From CAYNST01 sp964434105 (lineage in GTDB: Bacteria; Pseudomonadota; Gammaproteobacteria; Pseudomonadales; Cellvibrionaceae): a DNA stretch of 64,000 bases. The DNA lies in assembly GCA_964434105.1 (NCBI GenBank), contig CAYSTJ010000008.1:31831-95830 (forward strand). The letters are read 5' to 3'. Below, piece after piece: positions 51,522 through 60,080 of this stretch (positions are counted from its first letter, which is position 1; every line of letters starts with the position of its first letter). Below the pieces are notes generated by a model. The model made no database searches. It had not been told where the DNA came from and saw only the letters and a list, made by a program, of their open reading frames with translations. A program made the translations under genes and the position numbers.

Positions 51522-53570
51522 ATGACACGTTGGTTATCAAATTTATGGACCTGGGTCGATGTGCGCCTTCCTGTGCAATCCGCGTGGGACACGCATATGG
51601 GCAAGTATTACGCGCCCAAGAACTTTAACTTCTGGTATTTCTTCGGTGTGCTCTCATTGTTGGTGCTGGTCAACCAGCTGCTCACCGGTATCTGGCTTAC
51701 CATGCATTACGAACCATCGGCAGAACGGGCATTCGCCTCCGTCGAATACATCATGCGTGACGTGCCCTACGGCAATATTCTTCGCTATATGCACTCGACC
51801 GGTGCCTCTGCTTTTTTTGCCGTTGTTTATCTCCATATGTTTCGGGGCCTGATGTATGGCTCGTATAGGGCACCGCGGGAACTGGTCTGGATCTTCGGTA
51901 TGCTCATTTATGTTATTTTGATGGCCGAAGCGTTTCTGGGATATGTGCTGCCCTGGGGACAGATGTCCTATTGGGGTGCGCAGGTTATCGTTAATCTGTT
52001 CGGTACCATCCCGGTGATTGGTGAAGATCTTGTGCAATGGATCCGCGGGGATTACCTGATTTCGGGTGCTACGCTGAATCGTTTCTTCGCACTGCACGTC
52101 ATTGCGCTTCCGATAGTCTTGCTGGCTTTGGTCGTACTGCATATTCTGGCCCTGCATCAGGTGGGTTCGAATAACCCCGACGGGATCGAAATCAAGAAAA
52201 ACAAGGATGAGAACGGTATACCGTTGGATGGCGTGCCCTTCCATCCCTATTACACGGTGCACGATCTGGTGGGTATAGCCGTTTTCCTGTTTGTCTTCTG
52301 CGGGATATTGTTTTTTGCGCCGGAGATGGGTGGCTTTTTCCTGGAGTACGCCAACTTTGAGCAGGCCAATCCCCTTAAGACGCCTGACCATATCGCACCG
52401 GTGTGGTATTTCACGCCGTTCTACGCCATGCTTCGTGCAATTACCATCGATATTGGCCCTTTGCAATCCAACTTTTTGGGCTTTATTGTCATGGCGGCGG
52501 CCATTGCAATATTGTTCGTTTTGCCCTGGCTGGACCGCAGCCCCGTCAAATCCATCCGATACAAAGGCACGTTCAGCCGGGTGGCGCTGATAGTTTTCGC
52601 GGCCAGTTTTGTGATTTTAGGCTATCTGGGTATCCAGACGTCCACGGCCGGCCGGACCCGGTTAGCGCAGCTCTGTACGTTGCTGTATTTCCTTTATTTC
52701 TTTTGTATGCCGTTCTGGACGAGTCGGGAAAAGTGCCTGCCAGTACCAGAGCGTGTACAGAAAAAGGGATTGTCAATGTCGCTTGTTCTAGGTGGATTCG
52801 CGTTGTTTGCCGCGCTGGTGGTGCTGCCCATTGCGGCAGTTGCTGCACCGGGCGGTAAATGCGGAGCGGTACCCTGTATGGATTTTGAGGCCGATCTAAC
52901 GGATAAGGCATCCCTGCAACGCGGCGCCAAATATTTCTCCAATTACTGTATGGGGTGTCATGGGGCTGGCTATGTACGCTATCAGCGGGTGGCGGAGGAC
53001 CTGGGCATTCCGGAGCAAGTTATGCTGGATCACTTCGTTTTCACCGACCAGCGAATTGGTGAACTCATGGAAATATCCATGAAGCCGGCACAGTCAAAGG
53101 TCTGGTTTGGGGCTGCGCCGCCCGATCTGAGCCTTAGCGCCCGGTCACGGTCGCCGGAATGGCTCTATACCTATCTGTTGACTTTTTATCGGGATGATAC
53201 CCGGCCGACCGGCGTCAATAACCTGGTGTTCCCCAATGTTGGCATGCCGCATGTGTTGCTCGAATTGCAGGGGTTGGCGGAGTGTAACCCGGGTCCTGCA
53301 CGCGATTCTTCTGGTAATATCAGGCGGAATGCAGTCGGAGAAGAGTATACTGACGCGTGTGGCCGACTGACGGTTGGTGACATCAAAGGCTCGATGGAAT
53401 CCGGGGAGTATGAGCAGGTGGCGTATGACCTGGCGAATTTCATGGAGTACATCGCCGAGCCTGATGCACTGGATCGACGGCGGGTTGGTGGCTATGTCAT
53501 GATTTTCCTGGCAGTGTTCTTTGTATTTGCCTGGCTGCTTAACCGCGAATATTGGAAAGATGTCCATTAA
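51522..53570 (+). CDS. petB-petC: Fused cytochrome b - cytochrome c1 of the bc1 complex
   Basis: A single open frame of 682 residues encodes both subunits with no stop between. Residues 1 to about 410 are cytochrome b: heme ligands His91/His105 and His192/His207, and the Qo-site PVWY (293-296), the form usual in beta/gamma-proteobacteria. From about 415 a hydrophobic stretch ending AAVAAPGG looks like the former cytochrome c1 signal peptide, followed by CMGCH (476-480) for heme c, the Met-containing FPNVGMPHVLLELQG, and the C-terminal anchor VMIFLAVFFVFAWLL. A comparable fbcH polyprotein in Bradyrhizobium is cut after export; the same processing is inferred here. AGGAGG precedes the ATG. Confidence 0.93.
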   Translation: MTRWLSNLWTWVDVRLPVQSAWDTHMGKYYAPKNFNFWYFFGVLSLLVLVNQLLTGIWLTMHYEPSAERAFASVEYIMRDVPYGNILRYMHSTGASAFFAVVYLHMFRGLMYGSYRAPRELVWIFGMLIYVILMAEAFLGYVLPWGQMSYWGAQVIVNLFGTIPVIGEDLVQWIRGDYLISGATLNRFFALHVIALPIVLLALVVLHILALHQVGSNNPDGIEIKKNKDENGIPLDGVPFHPYYTVHDLVGIAVFLFVFCGILFFAPEMGGFFLEYANFEQANPLKTPDHIAPVWYFTPFYAMLRAITIDIGPLQSNFLGFIVMAAAIAILFVLPWLDRSPVKSIRYKGTFSRVALIVFAASFVILGYLGIQTSTAGRTRLAQLCTLLYFLYFFCMPFWTSREKCLPVPERVQKKGLSMSLVLGGFALFAALVVLPIAAVAAPGGKCGAVPCMDFEADLTDKASLQRGAKYFSNYCMGCHGAGYVRYQRVAEDLGIPEQVMLDHFVFTDQRIGELMEISMKPAQSKVWFGAAPPDLSLSARSRSPEWLYTYLLTFYRDDTRPTGVNNLVFPNVGMPHVLLELQGLAECNPGPARDSSGNIRRNAVGEEYTDACGRLTVGDIKGSMESGEYEQVAYDLANFMEYIAEPDALDRRRVGGYVMIFLAVFFVFAWLLNREYWKDVH

Positions 53571-53633
53571 AAGAATAAAGGCCGGCCGGATTTCCCGGGC
53601 GGCTGAATCATGTAGAGCTGGGGGTTTATTTTA

Positions 53634-54278
53634 ATGGGTGTCGTAACCAAACGTTCGACCATGACCTTTTTTTCCGACGCCCGCAATCACTACAGTCACC
53701 GTGTGCGAATTGTGTTGGCCGAAAAAGGGGTGACTGTCGACGTTATAAACGTTGATCCGAATGACATCCCCGAGGAACTCAGTGAAATAAACCCGTACAG
53801 TTCACTGCCGACTCTGGTTGACAGGGATCTGGTCGTCTATGAGACCCGGGTAATGATGGAGTATCTGGATGAACGCTTTCCCCATCCGCCACTGCTGCCG
53901 GTATACCCGGTAGCGCGAGCGGAGATACGACAGTTTATACACCGCGTCGAAAGTGACTGGTGCCCGTGGGTCGACGTTATTATTCGCGATCAGGACAGGG
54001 ATCAAATTGTTGCCGCTCGCGAGGGACTGCGCAGCAGTCTCACTTCCATTGCCCCGATATTCGCCGACAAACCTTACTTCATGAGTGAGGAGTTTACATT
54101 GGTGGATTGCTGTCTGGGCCCTATTCTTTGGCGTCTGGAATTACTGGGTATCGATATGCCGGTAACCCGGCAGACCACCCCGTTGCACGATTACATGAAG
54201 CGCGTTTTCAACAGGGACTCGTTTAAGCTCAGCCTGACGGACCAGGAGAAGGGTATGCAATTCCGGAGCAAGACCTGA
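53634..54278 (+). CDS. sspA: Stringent starvation protein A (GST-like)
   Basis: This is a 214-residue RNA-polymerase-associated protein with a glutathione-transferase fold: an N-terminal thioredoxin-like domain (MTFFSDARNHYSHRVRIVLAEKGV, NPYSSLPTLVDRDLVVYETRVMMEYLDERFPHPPL) and a helical C-terminal domain (FTLVDCCLGPILWRLELLGI). SspA lacks GST activity and helps transcription under starvation and acid stress. Its place after the pet genes and before sspB is conserved. Confidence 0.95.
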   Translation: MGVVTKRSTMTFFSDARNHYSHRVRIVLAEKGVTVDVINVDPNDIPEELSEINPYSSLPTLVDRDLVVYETRVMMEYLDERFPHPPLLPVYPVARAEIRQFIHRVESDWCPWVDVIIRDQDRDQIVAAREGLRSSLTSIAPIFADKPYFMSEEFTLVDCCLGPILWRLELLGIDMPVTRQTTPLHDYMKRVFNRDSFKLSLTDQEKGMQFRSKT

Positions 54279-54343
54279 TACGCTTAATTTGTCCCGTACT
54301 TCGAAAATCACACAGAGTATAGAATCCTGTGAGCCAGATAAAA

Positions 54344-54733
54344 ATGACCTCCAGTCGTCCGTATCTAATACGTGCCCTGTATGAGTGGATCGTCGAGAAT
54401 TCACTTACGCCGTACCTGGTCATCGACGCGAGAGCCGAGGATGTCAGTGTGCCGCAGCAATATGTCAATAAGGAAGGCCAGATCATCCTGAATGTGGCGC
54501 CACGAGCCGTTATGGAACTCAGTCTCGGCAACGATGCGGTCGTGTTCAAGGCGCGGTTTGGCGGGGTGCCAACTGATGTCTATGCACCCTGTCATGCGGT
54601 GGCCGGTATATATGCCCGGGAAAACGGCCAGGGAATGATGTTCGAGAATGAATCGCCTCCGCCCAGAGATCCGTCACCGGAAAAAATCGGTGGGTCTGCA
54701 GAGAAGCGCCCCAGCCTGAAAATTGTCAAATAA
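54344..54733 (+). CDS. sspB: ClpXP protease specificity-enhancing factor SspB
   Basis: SspB delivers ssrA-tagged peptides to ClpXP. From ATG 54344 the product has 129 residues; a GTG at 54329 is an alternative. The substrate-binding domain shows RPYLIRALYEWIVENSLTPYLVIDA, ILNVAPRAVMELSLGND and ARFGGVPTDVYAPCHAVAGIYARENGQGMMF. After a Pro-rich linker the C-terminus RPSLKIVK matches the ClpX-docking module. A perfect 13-bp hairpin follows the gene. Confidence 0.95.
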   Translation: MTSSRPYLIRALYEWIVENSLTPYLVIDARAEDVSVPQQYVNKEGQIILNVAPRAVMELSLGNDAVVFKARFGGVPTDVYAPCHAVAGIYARENGQGMMFENESPPPRDPSPEKIGGSAEKRPSLKIVK

Positions 54734-54752
54734 GTCAATACCGTCTCGGTGT

Positions 54753-54786
54753 TTCGCGAGACACCTGTTAAACGGTGTCTCGCGAA
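54753..54786 (+). terminator. Perfect 13-bp hairpin after sspB
   Basis: TTCGCGAGACACC and GGTGTCTCGCGAA pair perfectly around the loop TGTTAAAC, 19 bases after the sspB stop. There is no T-run, so it may act as an RNA-stabilising or Rho-linked structure rather than an intrinsic terminator. Confidence 0.5.
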
Positions 54787-54942
54787 GTAACGCTAGTCCC
54801 GCTTTCGAAAATCTGTGCAGTGCCGCCGGCCATCGCTTATACCCACTTACGCTTCCCCTGGAAATCGCCTATCATCGCAGGACCGGTGTGCGGTTGCTGT
54901 GTGTTTTTTTGCCGTAGTTCGGTGATTTATCAATAAATAATG

Positions 54943-55169
54943 GTAACTATTCAGCTCCTGTCGTAACTGTTCGGATTGCGTCGGGATGTGTTCAGGGCAA
55001 GGCGCAAGATGTGAGTTTACCTGTGTCAATGCGCCGCGCATCCTGCGCTTCGCCCTCTGGGCCGCCTGGGCGGACGTTCAAACCCGTTCCCGACAGGTTT
55101 GTGACCATTTTTTAACGCAGCTTTCGTTTGTAGGGGCAGGGGCAAATTGGGGCGCGAGCTGAATAGTTA
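54943..55169 (+). mobile_element. MITE-like repeat, copy 3 (227 bp) with perfect terminal inverted repeats
   Basis: The ends are TAACTATTCAGCTC and GAGCTGAATAGTTA, a perfect 14-bp inverted repeat that includes a TA at each tip. Internal sequence matches copies 1 and 2 in the same orientation. It ends 34 bases before the YIP1 gene, so it may contribute to that gene's promoter or leader. A plus-strand frame of about 65 codons is open inside it. Confidence 0.82.
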
Positions 55170-55203
55170 TCTCAATAATAATGAATAAAAGTTGGAGGTA
55201 GGT

Positions 55204-55821
55204 ATGGGGCTGTTACAGCATACGGTGGGTATTCTCGTCCGTCCCGGTTCCGAATGGCGGGCAATTCGTGATGAAGACAGGTCCTTCGTTCAGGTCTTTG
55301 TAAACCAGGTTCCGTTGTTGGCTCTTATCCCGGTCGTCTGTGCCTATATCGGGGTAACGCAGGTGGGTTGGACGGTAGCGGATGGGAATGTGGTTCGCCT
55401 AACGGGTTCCAGTGCCATTTCTCTGTGTGCATTGGCCTATGTTGCGCTGCTGGTCAGCATCTTCCTGCTGGGAGAATTCGTAAACTGGATGTCTAAAACC
55501 TACGGCGTAAAAGACCCGGCGGACCGACGTCATTATGAAAGCACAGCTTTGGCTGTCTATGTGTCTACACCCATATTGTTGGCCGGCATAGCCAGCCTTT
55601 ATCCCAAGCTGTGGCTGGTTGCCGGCATACTCGGTTTGGCGGGCGCTTATAGTGTGTATCTGATCTACAGCGGTATTCCGATATTGATGAACATTCCGAA
55701 GGATCGCGCTTTCATGTACGCAACATCTGTTGTCACCGTGGCGCTGGTACTGGTGGTTTCAACCATGATATTCACAGTGGTGATCTGGGGTATGGGAATT
55801 GGGCCGGTCTATACAGATTAG
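55204..55821 (+). CDS. YIP1-family membrane protein
   Basis: The ATG at 55204 follows TTGGAGG. The 205-residue protein starts with the family's amphipathic segment VGILVRPGSEWRAIRDED and has five predicted membrane helices (VPLLALIPVVCAYIGV; LCALAYVALLVSIFLLGEFV; TALAVYVSTPILLAGIASL; WLVAGILGLAGAYSVYLIY; VVTVALVLVVSTMIFTVVIW). Bacterial YIP1-like proteins have no established function. It lies alone after repeat copy 3 and is convergent with the M48 protease gene. Confidence 0.82.
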   Translation: MGLLQHTVGILVRPGSEWRAIRDEDRSFVQVFVNQVPLLALIPVVCAYIGVTQVGWTVADGNVVRLTGSSAISLCALAYVALLVSIFLLGEFVNWMSKTYGVKDPADRRHYESTALAVYVSTPILLAGIASLYPKLWLVAGILGLAGAYSVYLIYSGIPILMNIPKDRAFMYATSVVTVALVLVVSTMIFTVVIWGMGIGPVYTD

Positions 55822-55846
55822 CGGGTTCGTCTGGGTAAGCGCGAAA

Positions 55847-57775
55847 TCACGGGGTAGTCATTACCTGAAATAGTGGAACAGGACAGTTAAGGCTGTCCGC
55901 CACGGCCCGGAAGAACTCGGATTCCTGGGGCGTAACGCGATTGTCTGCGATGATACAGGCGGCAAGCGCTTTCAGCAGTTTTGGTTTTTCCAGCGGCTTG
56001 AGCTGCGCCAGAGCCTCCAGTGCTTTATCCAGTTCTTTTGAACCAATATTTGCGCTCGGCATGCTTAGCCGGACATCACCCAGGTGCGGTTTAGCCAGGG
56101 CAAACCCTGCGTCTGTGTCCGCTGACCCACTCGCGCGGCATGTGACGGCGATGATGGTGCTGATCTCGTCAGGTAAATCCGGCACGCTGTAGATAGCGTG
56201 GTAGGATTTCTCTTCGTATCCAGTCGTTATGCTTCGGTAAAAGCACCATTCCAGCATGGTCACACGGCGATCCGAGTCGATCAGGTGTTTAAGGTTGCTT
56301 TTGAAAACGGCGTACTGAGACGGCGATTGCAGCTTCAATGCCGGCATCGCCAATTCCATGACGGGGAGATAGATGCGTCGCTCGAGGTTCGATACGGGCG
56401 CCAATAGTTGCTCGAAGGCCCGATACGTTGCCGGATGTGCCCGCTGCTTCAGATGGGTCATTTGCTGGCGGCGCACATCCGGTTGCTCACGGTCGATCAG
56501 CAGGGCGTAAATAAGTGCCCTTGCGCTGAAGGGTTCGTGGGCCGCCTCACGGATTTTATTGGGAAGCCCTTCGATAAGATTATGCGCACTGGCGAGATTG
56601 TCGGTGTTGAGCTGGCCGGCGGCTTCAACTGCGGCGATGCCGGCAAGCACGGATAGACCGCTTTGACGATTTGACTCCTGTGAAGCGTGTGCTGCGGCAC
56701 TGGAGGCGGATGCTGAAGCGGGAGCAGGGGAGGTGGCATTCGGAATAGCAAATTGCCCATCCCAGTGCGGCTCGATACGTTTAATGCGGTCACCGAGCGG
56801 CGGGTGAGTTGCCAGCATCCCAAACAGCGGTCGAGGCACACCTTGACCAAAATAGAAATGATTGAATTGCTGGGCCGCAGGTGCTGCAAGAAGTGAACTG
56901 TTTTCAGTCGCGCCTATTTTTTTCAACGCGTTCGCTATGCCGGCCGGGTTCCTGGTGAACTGCACGGCAGAGGCATCTGCCAGGAACTCACGCTGTCGGC
57001 TGACGGCGGCTTTGATGATATTGCCAAAGAAAACGCCCACATAGCCCAGGATAACCAGCACGAGGCCCGCGCCCACCTGGCCGCCGCGATTTCTGCGTCC
57101 GCCATGGTAGCTGCCGGATCGCAATAGATGAGAGCCGATCAGTCCGATCAAAAGAATGCCGTGCAACAGGCCAACCAGCCGCAGATTAAGTCGCATATCG
57201 CCGAAATGGATATGACTGAATTCGTGCGCAATGACACCCTGCAATTCTTCCCGATTCAGCTGGCTTATGCAGCCTTTCGTGACGCCTATGACCGCGGTGC
57301 GTCTGTCACTACCGGCCGCGAAGGCGTTGATCGCCGGTTCGTCCAGGAGATAGACCGGCGGCACGGGGTTGCCTGACGCGATGGCCATTTCTTCGATGAC
57401 ATTCAGGATTTTGCGCTCATCAGCATCGCTGGAAGCCGGGTTTATCTGGCGTCCGCCCAGCGCCTCAGCCACACGGCGACCACTGCCACCCAGTTGCATG
57501 CTTTTGTAAAATGAGCCGCCGGTTACCAGTAGCAGTGTACCACCGGCCACCCAGTACACGAGGTCTGACGCCAATACCCGTCGCAAATGGTCCGTAAAGG
57601 GAGTATGCATGGTGGAAGCAATGTCAACAGATAGCGGTGATTGTTGCGCGAAATAAAGCATCAGGCTGACAGCCAGCACCGTCACAATAACGAGCGCCAC
57701 AACGGCCACGATGAGCAAGACCACCAGCCATCGGGTTTTGCGACGGGCAAGATCCTGTTGTTCGAAAAAGTTCAT
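55847..57775 (-). CDS. M48-family membrane metalloprotease with TerB-like C-terminus
   Basis: This 642-residue protein is about twice the length of HtpX. Two N-terminal membrane helices (LVVLLIVAVVALVIVTVLAV and LVYWVAGGTLLLVTGG) precede the M48 domain: zinc motif HEFSH (184-188), the third ligand in REFLADASAVQFTR, and further membrane segments between them. Beyond about residue 340 a Pro/Ala/Ser-rich linker leads to a helical region whose end, LLKALAACIIADNRVTPQESEFFRAVADSL, resembles a TerB-like fold. It is cytoplasmically facing by family analogy. It follows lemA by 26 bases; LemA-M48 pairs recur widely and may act in envelope protein quality control. Confidence 0.88.
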   Translation of the reverse strand: MNFFEQQDLARRKTRWLVVLLIVAVVALVIVTVLAVSLMLYFAQQSPLSVDIASTMHTPFTDHLRRVLASDLVYWVAGGTLLLVTGGSFYKSMQLGGSGRRVAEALGGRQINPASSDADERKILNVIEEMAIASGNPVPPVYLLDEPAINAFAAGSDRRTAVIGVTKGCISQLNREELQGVIAHEFSHIHFGDMRLNLRLVGLLHGILLIGLIGSHLLRSGSYHGGRRNRGGQVGAGLVLVILGYVGVFFGNIIKAAVSRQREFLADASAVQFTRNPAGIANALKKIGATENSSLLAAPAAQQFNHFYFGQGVPRPLFGMLATHPPLGDRIKRIEPHWDGQFAIPNATSPAPASASASSAAAHASQESNRQSGLSVLAGIAAVEAAGQLNTDNLASAHNLIEGLPNKIREAAHEPFSARALIYALLIDREQPDVRRQQMTHLKQRAHPATYRAFEQLLAPVSNLERRIYLPVMELAMPALKLQSPSQYAVFKSNLKHLIDSDRRVTMLEWCFYRSITTGYEEKSYHAIYSVPDLPDEISTIIAVTCRASGSADTDAGFALAKPHLGDVRLSMPSANIGSKELDKALEALAQLKPLEKPKLLKALAACIIADNRVTPQESEFFRAVADSLNCPVPLFQVMTTP

Positions 57776-57801
57776 ATCGGCCGGCCCAGGGTGGCCGCTA
57801 T

Positions 57802-58398
57802 TCAGAACGAGACTTTCGGAGCAGCCTGAATTCGGTCGCTGTCTTCAAACTCCAGCAGACGCGCATCTGTACTGTGTCCAAACAGGTTGGCAAAAAAGAC
57901 CGGAGGAAAACTCTGCCGATAGATGTTATAGGTCATGACGGCATCATTAAATGCCTGTCGGGCAAAGGCAACCTTGTTCTCTGTAGAGGTCAGCTCCTCG
58001 GACAGCTGCATCATGTTCTGATTGGCCTTCAGATCAGGGTAGGCTTCCATAACCACATTGAGTCGCCCCAACGCGCTGCCCAGTGAGGCTTCTGCGCCAC
58101 TGAGCGCCTGCATTGTTTCGGGGTTTCCCGGATTGGCTGCTGCTGCCTTCAGTCCTTGCATGGCCGCGTTGCGGGCACTGATAACCGCTTCCAGCGTCTC
58201 CCGCTCGTGTGTCATATAGGCCCTGGCGATTTCGACCAGGTTGGGAATCAGGTCATAACGCCGTTTAAGCTGGACTTCGATCTGTGAAAACGCATTCTGG
58301 AACCGGTTTTTCAATGCCACGAGCCGGTTGTAGATCGAGATTACATAGAAAACAATAGCGGCAATGATAACCAGGGTGATGATTGTTGCAGTACCCAT
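57802..58398 (-). CDS. lemA: LemA family protein
   Basis: This 198-residue protein has one N-terminal membrane helix (IITLVIIAAIVFYVISIYNRL) and a long helical bundle with the family core NAFSQIEVQLKRRYDLIPNLVEIARAYMTHERETLEAVISARN and AYPDLKANQNMMQLSEELTSTENKVAFARQAFNDAVMTYN. CAGGGAT precedes the ATG. It is encoded upstream of an M48 protease, the usual partner. Function is not firmly established. Confidence 0.94.
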   Translation of the reverse strand: MGTATIITLVIIAAIVFYVISIYNRLVALKNRFQNAFSQIEVQLKRRYDLIPNLVEIARAYMTHERETLEAVISARNAAMQGLKAAAANPGNPETMQALSGAEASLGSALGRLNVVMEAYPDLKANQNMMQLSEELTSTENKVAFARQAFNDAVMTYNIYRQSFPPVFFANLFGHSTDARLLEFEDSDRIQAAPKVSF

Positions 58399-58539
58399 GA
58401 AGTATCCCTGTTCAAATTCGATTCAACTGAAAGAATTGTTCGAGGCAGCTGCATCTCAGCGTGACCGGTATACCTGTAACCGGGAAACACTTGCCATGTG
58501 ATACCCGGTCGCGCCGGAATGCCCTACTGAAGAATAGTG

Positions 58540-59118
58540 TTAACGGCCCACATATTCAATCACACGTACAACTTTATCTACGCCAGATACGGTAGCGGCC
58601 AGCTCGCTGGCCAGATCCGCCTGACTGCGGGTCAGCATCCCCATTAAATAAACGATACGGTTTTCAACGACAATCTTGACCCGATCGGATTCGATATCGC
58701 GATTGGTGAGCAACTTGGTGCGGACTTTGGTCGCTATCCAGCCATCGTTGGTACGTGAAAATATGGTGGAATTGGGTCGAATCAATATTTCATTGTGAAC
58801 CTGTCGAACGTTGGCAATATCACGGGCAATATCGCCGGCCATTTGTTTTAGATCGCGATTGGGGACTTCACCGGTGAGCAGTACTACGCCGTTGTAGGAA
58901 GTGACGTTAACATGGGCGTCTGCCAGTTCGGCACTGGACTTTTTGAGATTGACGGCCAGTATGGTTTCCAGTCGCTCATCGTCAACATAGGTGCCAAACG
59001 TGCGCTTGCCGGGATCGGGATTAATCGGCTCCTTGTTTACCTTGTCCAGAACCGTGACACAACCGGAAAGGCTGAGAGTGAACAGTAACGCATAAACCAA
59101 TTTTATCAGCGTATTCAT
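58540..59118 (-). CDS. dolP: Dual BON-domain outer-membrane lipoprotein DolP (YraP)
   Basis: The lipoprotein signal ends LSLSGC (Cys20). Two BON domains follow, about 48-115 (VNVTSYNGVVLLTGEVPN) and about 125-190 (VKIVVENRIVYLMGMLTRSQAD). DolP binds anionic phospholipids at division sites and supports outer-membrane integrity and BAM function. Its ATG overlaps the diaA stop (TAATG), and the order lpoA-yraN-diaA-dolP is conserved in gammaproteobacteria. Confidence 0.95.
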   Translation of the reverse strand: MNTLIKLVYALLFTLSLSGCVTVLDKVNKEPINPDPGKRTFGTYVDDERLETILAVNLKKSSAELADAHVNVTSYNGVVLLTGEVPNRDLKQMAGDIARDIANVRQVHNEILIRPNSTIFSRTNDGWIATKVRTKLLTNRDIESDRVKIVVENRIVYLMGMLTRSQADLASELAATVSGVDKVVRVIEYVGR

Positions 59119-59693
59119 TATTCGATTCCAAATAGCTTGTGGTCAATAAGATCGCAGAGGCAATACAATACCAATAAATGGATTTCATGAATACGACAGA
59201 TTGAATCCACGTCGGCCTCGATATGAATGATGTCCGGAACCGGAAAGTTCGGCGATTGTATGTTATTCGGGCCGGTAAGCGCGATTACGACGAGCTCCCG
59301 TTCCAGTGCCGCGTCGATAGCATGCCCAATATCCGCGCTAATGTCTCCCGCACAGATTGTCACCAGAATATCGCCGGGTTGTGCCAGTGCTCGCAGCGGT
59401 TTGGCGAATACGTCGCTGGAGGCAACCGGACCCGCCCCTGTGGTAAAGGCACCCCCGAGCCATATAGCTGGCAACCCGGGCCGCTCCTTTTCAAACCGGT
59501 CCAGAAGGTTACCGGCAAATATCTGCGCAAGAGCGGCAGAGGTGCCGTTGCCGCACAGCAATATCCGGCTGTCTTCCAGCAGAGCGTGCACGATGACCTC
59601 GGCCGCATATTCGATTTGAGGGGCAACTGATTCGCCAACCTGCATTTTGGCTTCAACGCTGCGCTGAAAGTGGCTATAGACTCGTTGCGTCAT
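59118..59693 (-). CDS. diaA: DnaA initiator-associating protein DiaA (SIS domain)
   Basis: This 191-residue SIS-fold protein is related to GmhA. ILLCGNGTSAALAQIFAGNLLDRFEKERPGLPAIWL matches DiaA closely. The second sugar-phosphate loop, normally with a Ser in E. coli, reads TICAGDISADIGHAIDAA here, and the C-terminus is RIHEIHLLVLYCLCDLIDHKLF. DiaA tetramers bind DnaA and aid orderly replication initiation. The context between dolP and yraN favours DiaA over heptose isomerase. Whether the altered loop matters is unknown. Confidence 0.9.
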   Translation of the reverse strand: MTQRVYSHFQRSVEAKMQVGESVAPQIEYAAEVIVHALLEDSRILLCGNGTSAALAQIFAGNLLDRFEKERPGLPAIWLGGAFTTGAGPVASSDVFAKPLRALAQPGDILVTICAGDISADIGHAIDAALERELVVIALTGPNNIQSPNFPVPDIIHIEADVDSICRIHEIHLLVLYCLCDLIDHKLFGIE

Positions 59694-59702
59694 GAGCGGG
59701 AA

Positions 59703-60080
59703 CTACCCGAAAAAAGCATTTGGAATCCAGTCAATAGCGTCCATCCCTTCGTCGGAATTAATGCCGACGACATCAAAACGCATACATTGGTCCGCGGAAA
59801 TATTATGATTTGCAATATAGTGGCGTGCAGCCAGCAGCAGACGACGCTGCTTGCGGCGTGTCACAGTCTCGCTGGCTGCGCCGTGAGTGGCAACCGTTCG
59901 TTTTCGAACTTCAACGAAGACCAGAAATTCCCCCTCGCGCATAATCAGATCAATTTCGCCCTGTCGGCAGCGGTAATTGCGATCCACCAGTGTCAGCCCC
60001 TTTCGCTGTAACCAGGACAAAGCCCGGTTTTCAGCGACATCACCGATGGTTTTGGTCGACCGTGCTGGTCTGAAAAGCAT
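59703..60080 (-). CDS. yraN: YraN family (UPF0102) nuclease-fold protein
   Basis: This small 125-residue protein has a restriction-endonuclease-like core: GDVAENRALSWLQRKGL, NYRCRQGEIDLIMREGEFLVFVEVRKR (the D-ExK-type residues) and RFDVVGIN. The role is unclear; a nuclease function in recombination is suspected from the fold. The ATG overlaps the lpoA stop (TAATG), so translation is coupled. Confidence 0.94.
   Translation of the reverse strand: MLFRPARSTKTIGDVAENRALSWLQRKGLTLVDRNYRCRQGEIDLIMREGEFLVFVEVRKRTVATHGAASETVTRRKQRRLLLAARHYIANHNISADQCMRFDVVGINSDEGMDAIDWIPNAFFG

Noticed and set aside
59118..59693. Phosphoheptose isomerase GmhA
   Set aside because: The GNGTSAA motif and the lpoA-yraN-diaA-dolP context favour DiaA; the GmhA zinc-site residues are not evident.
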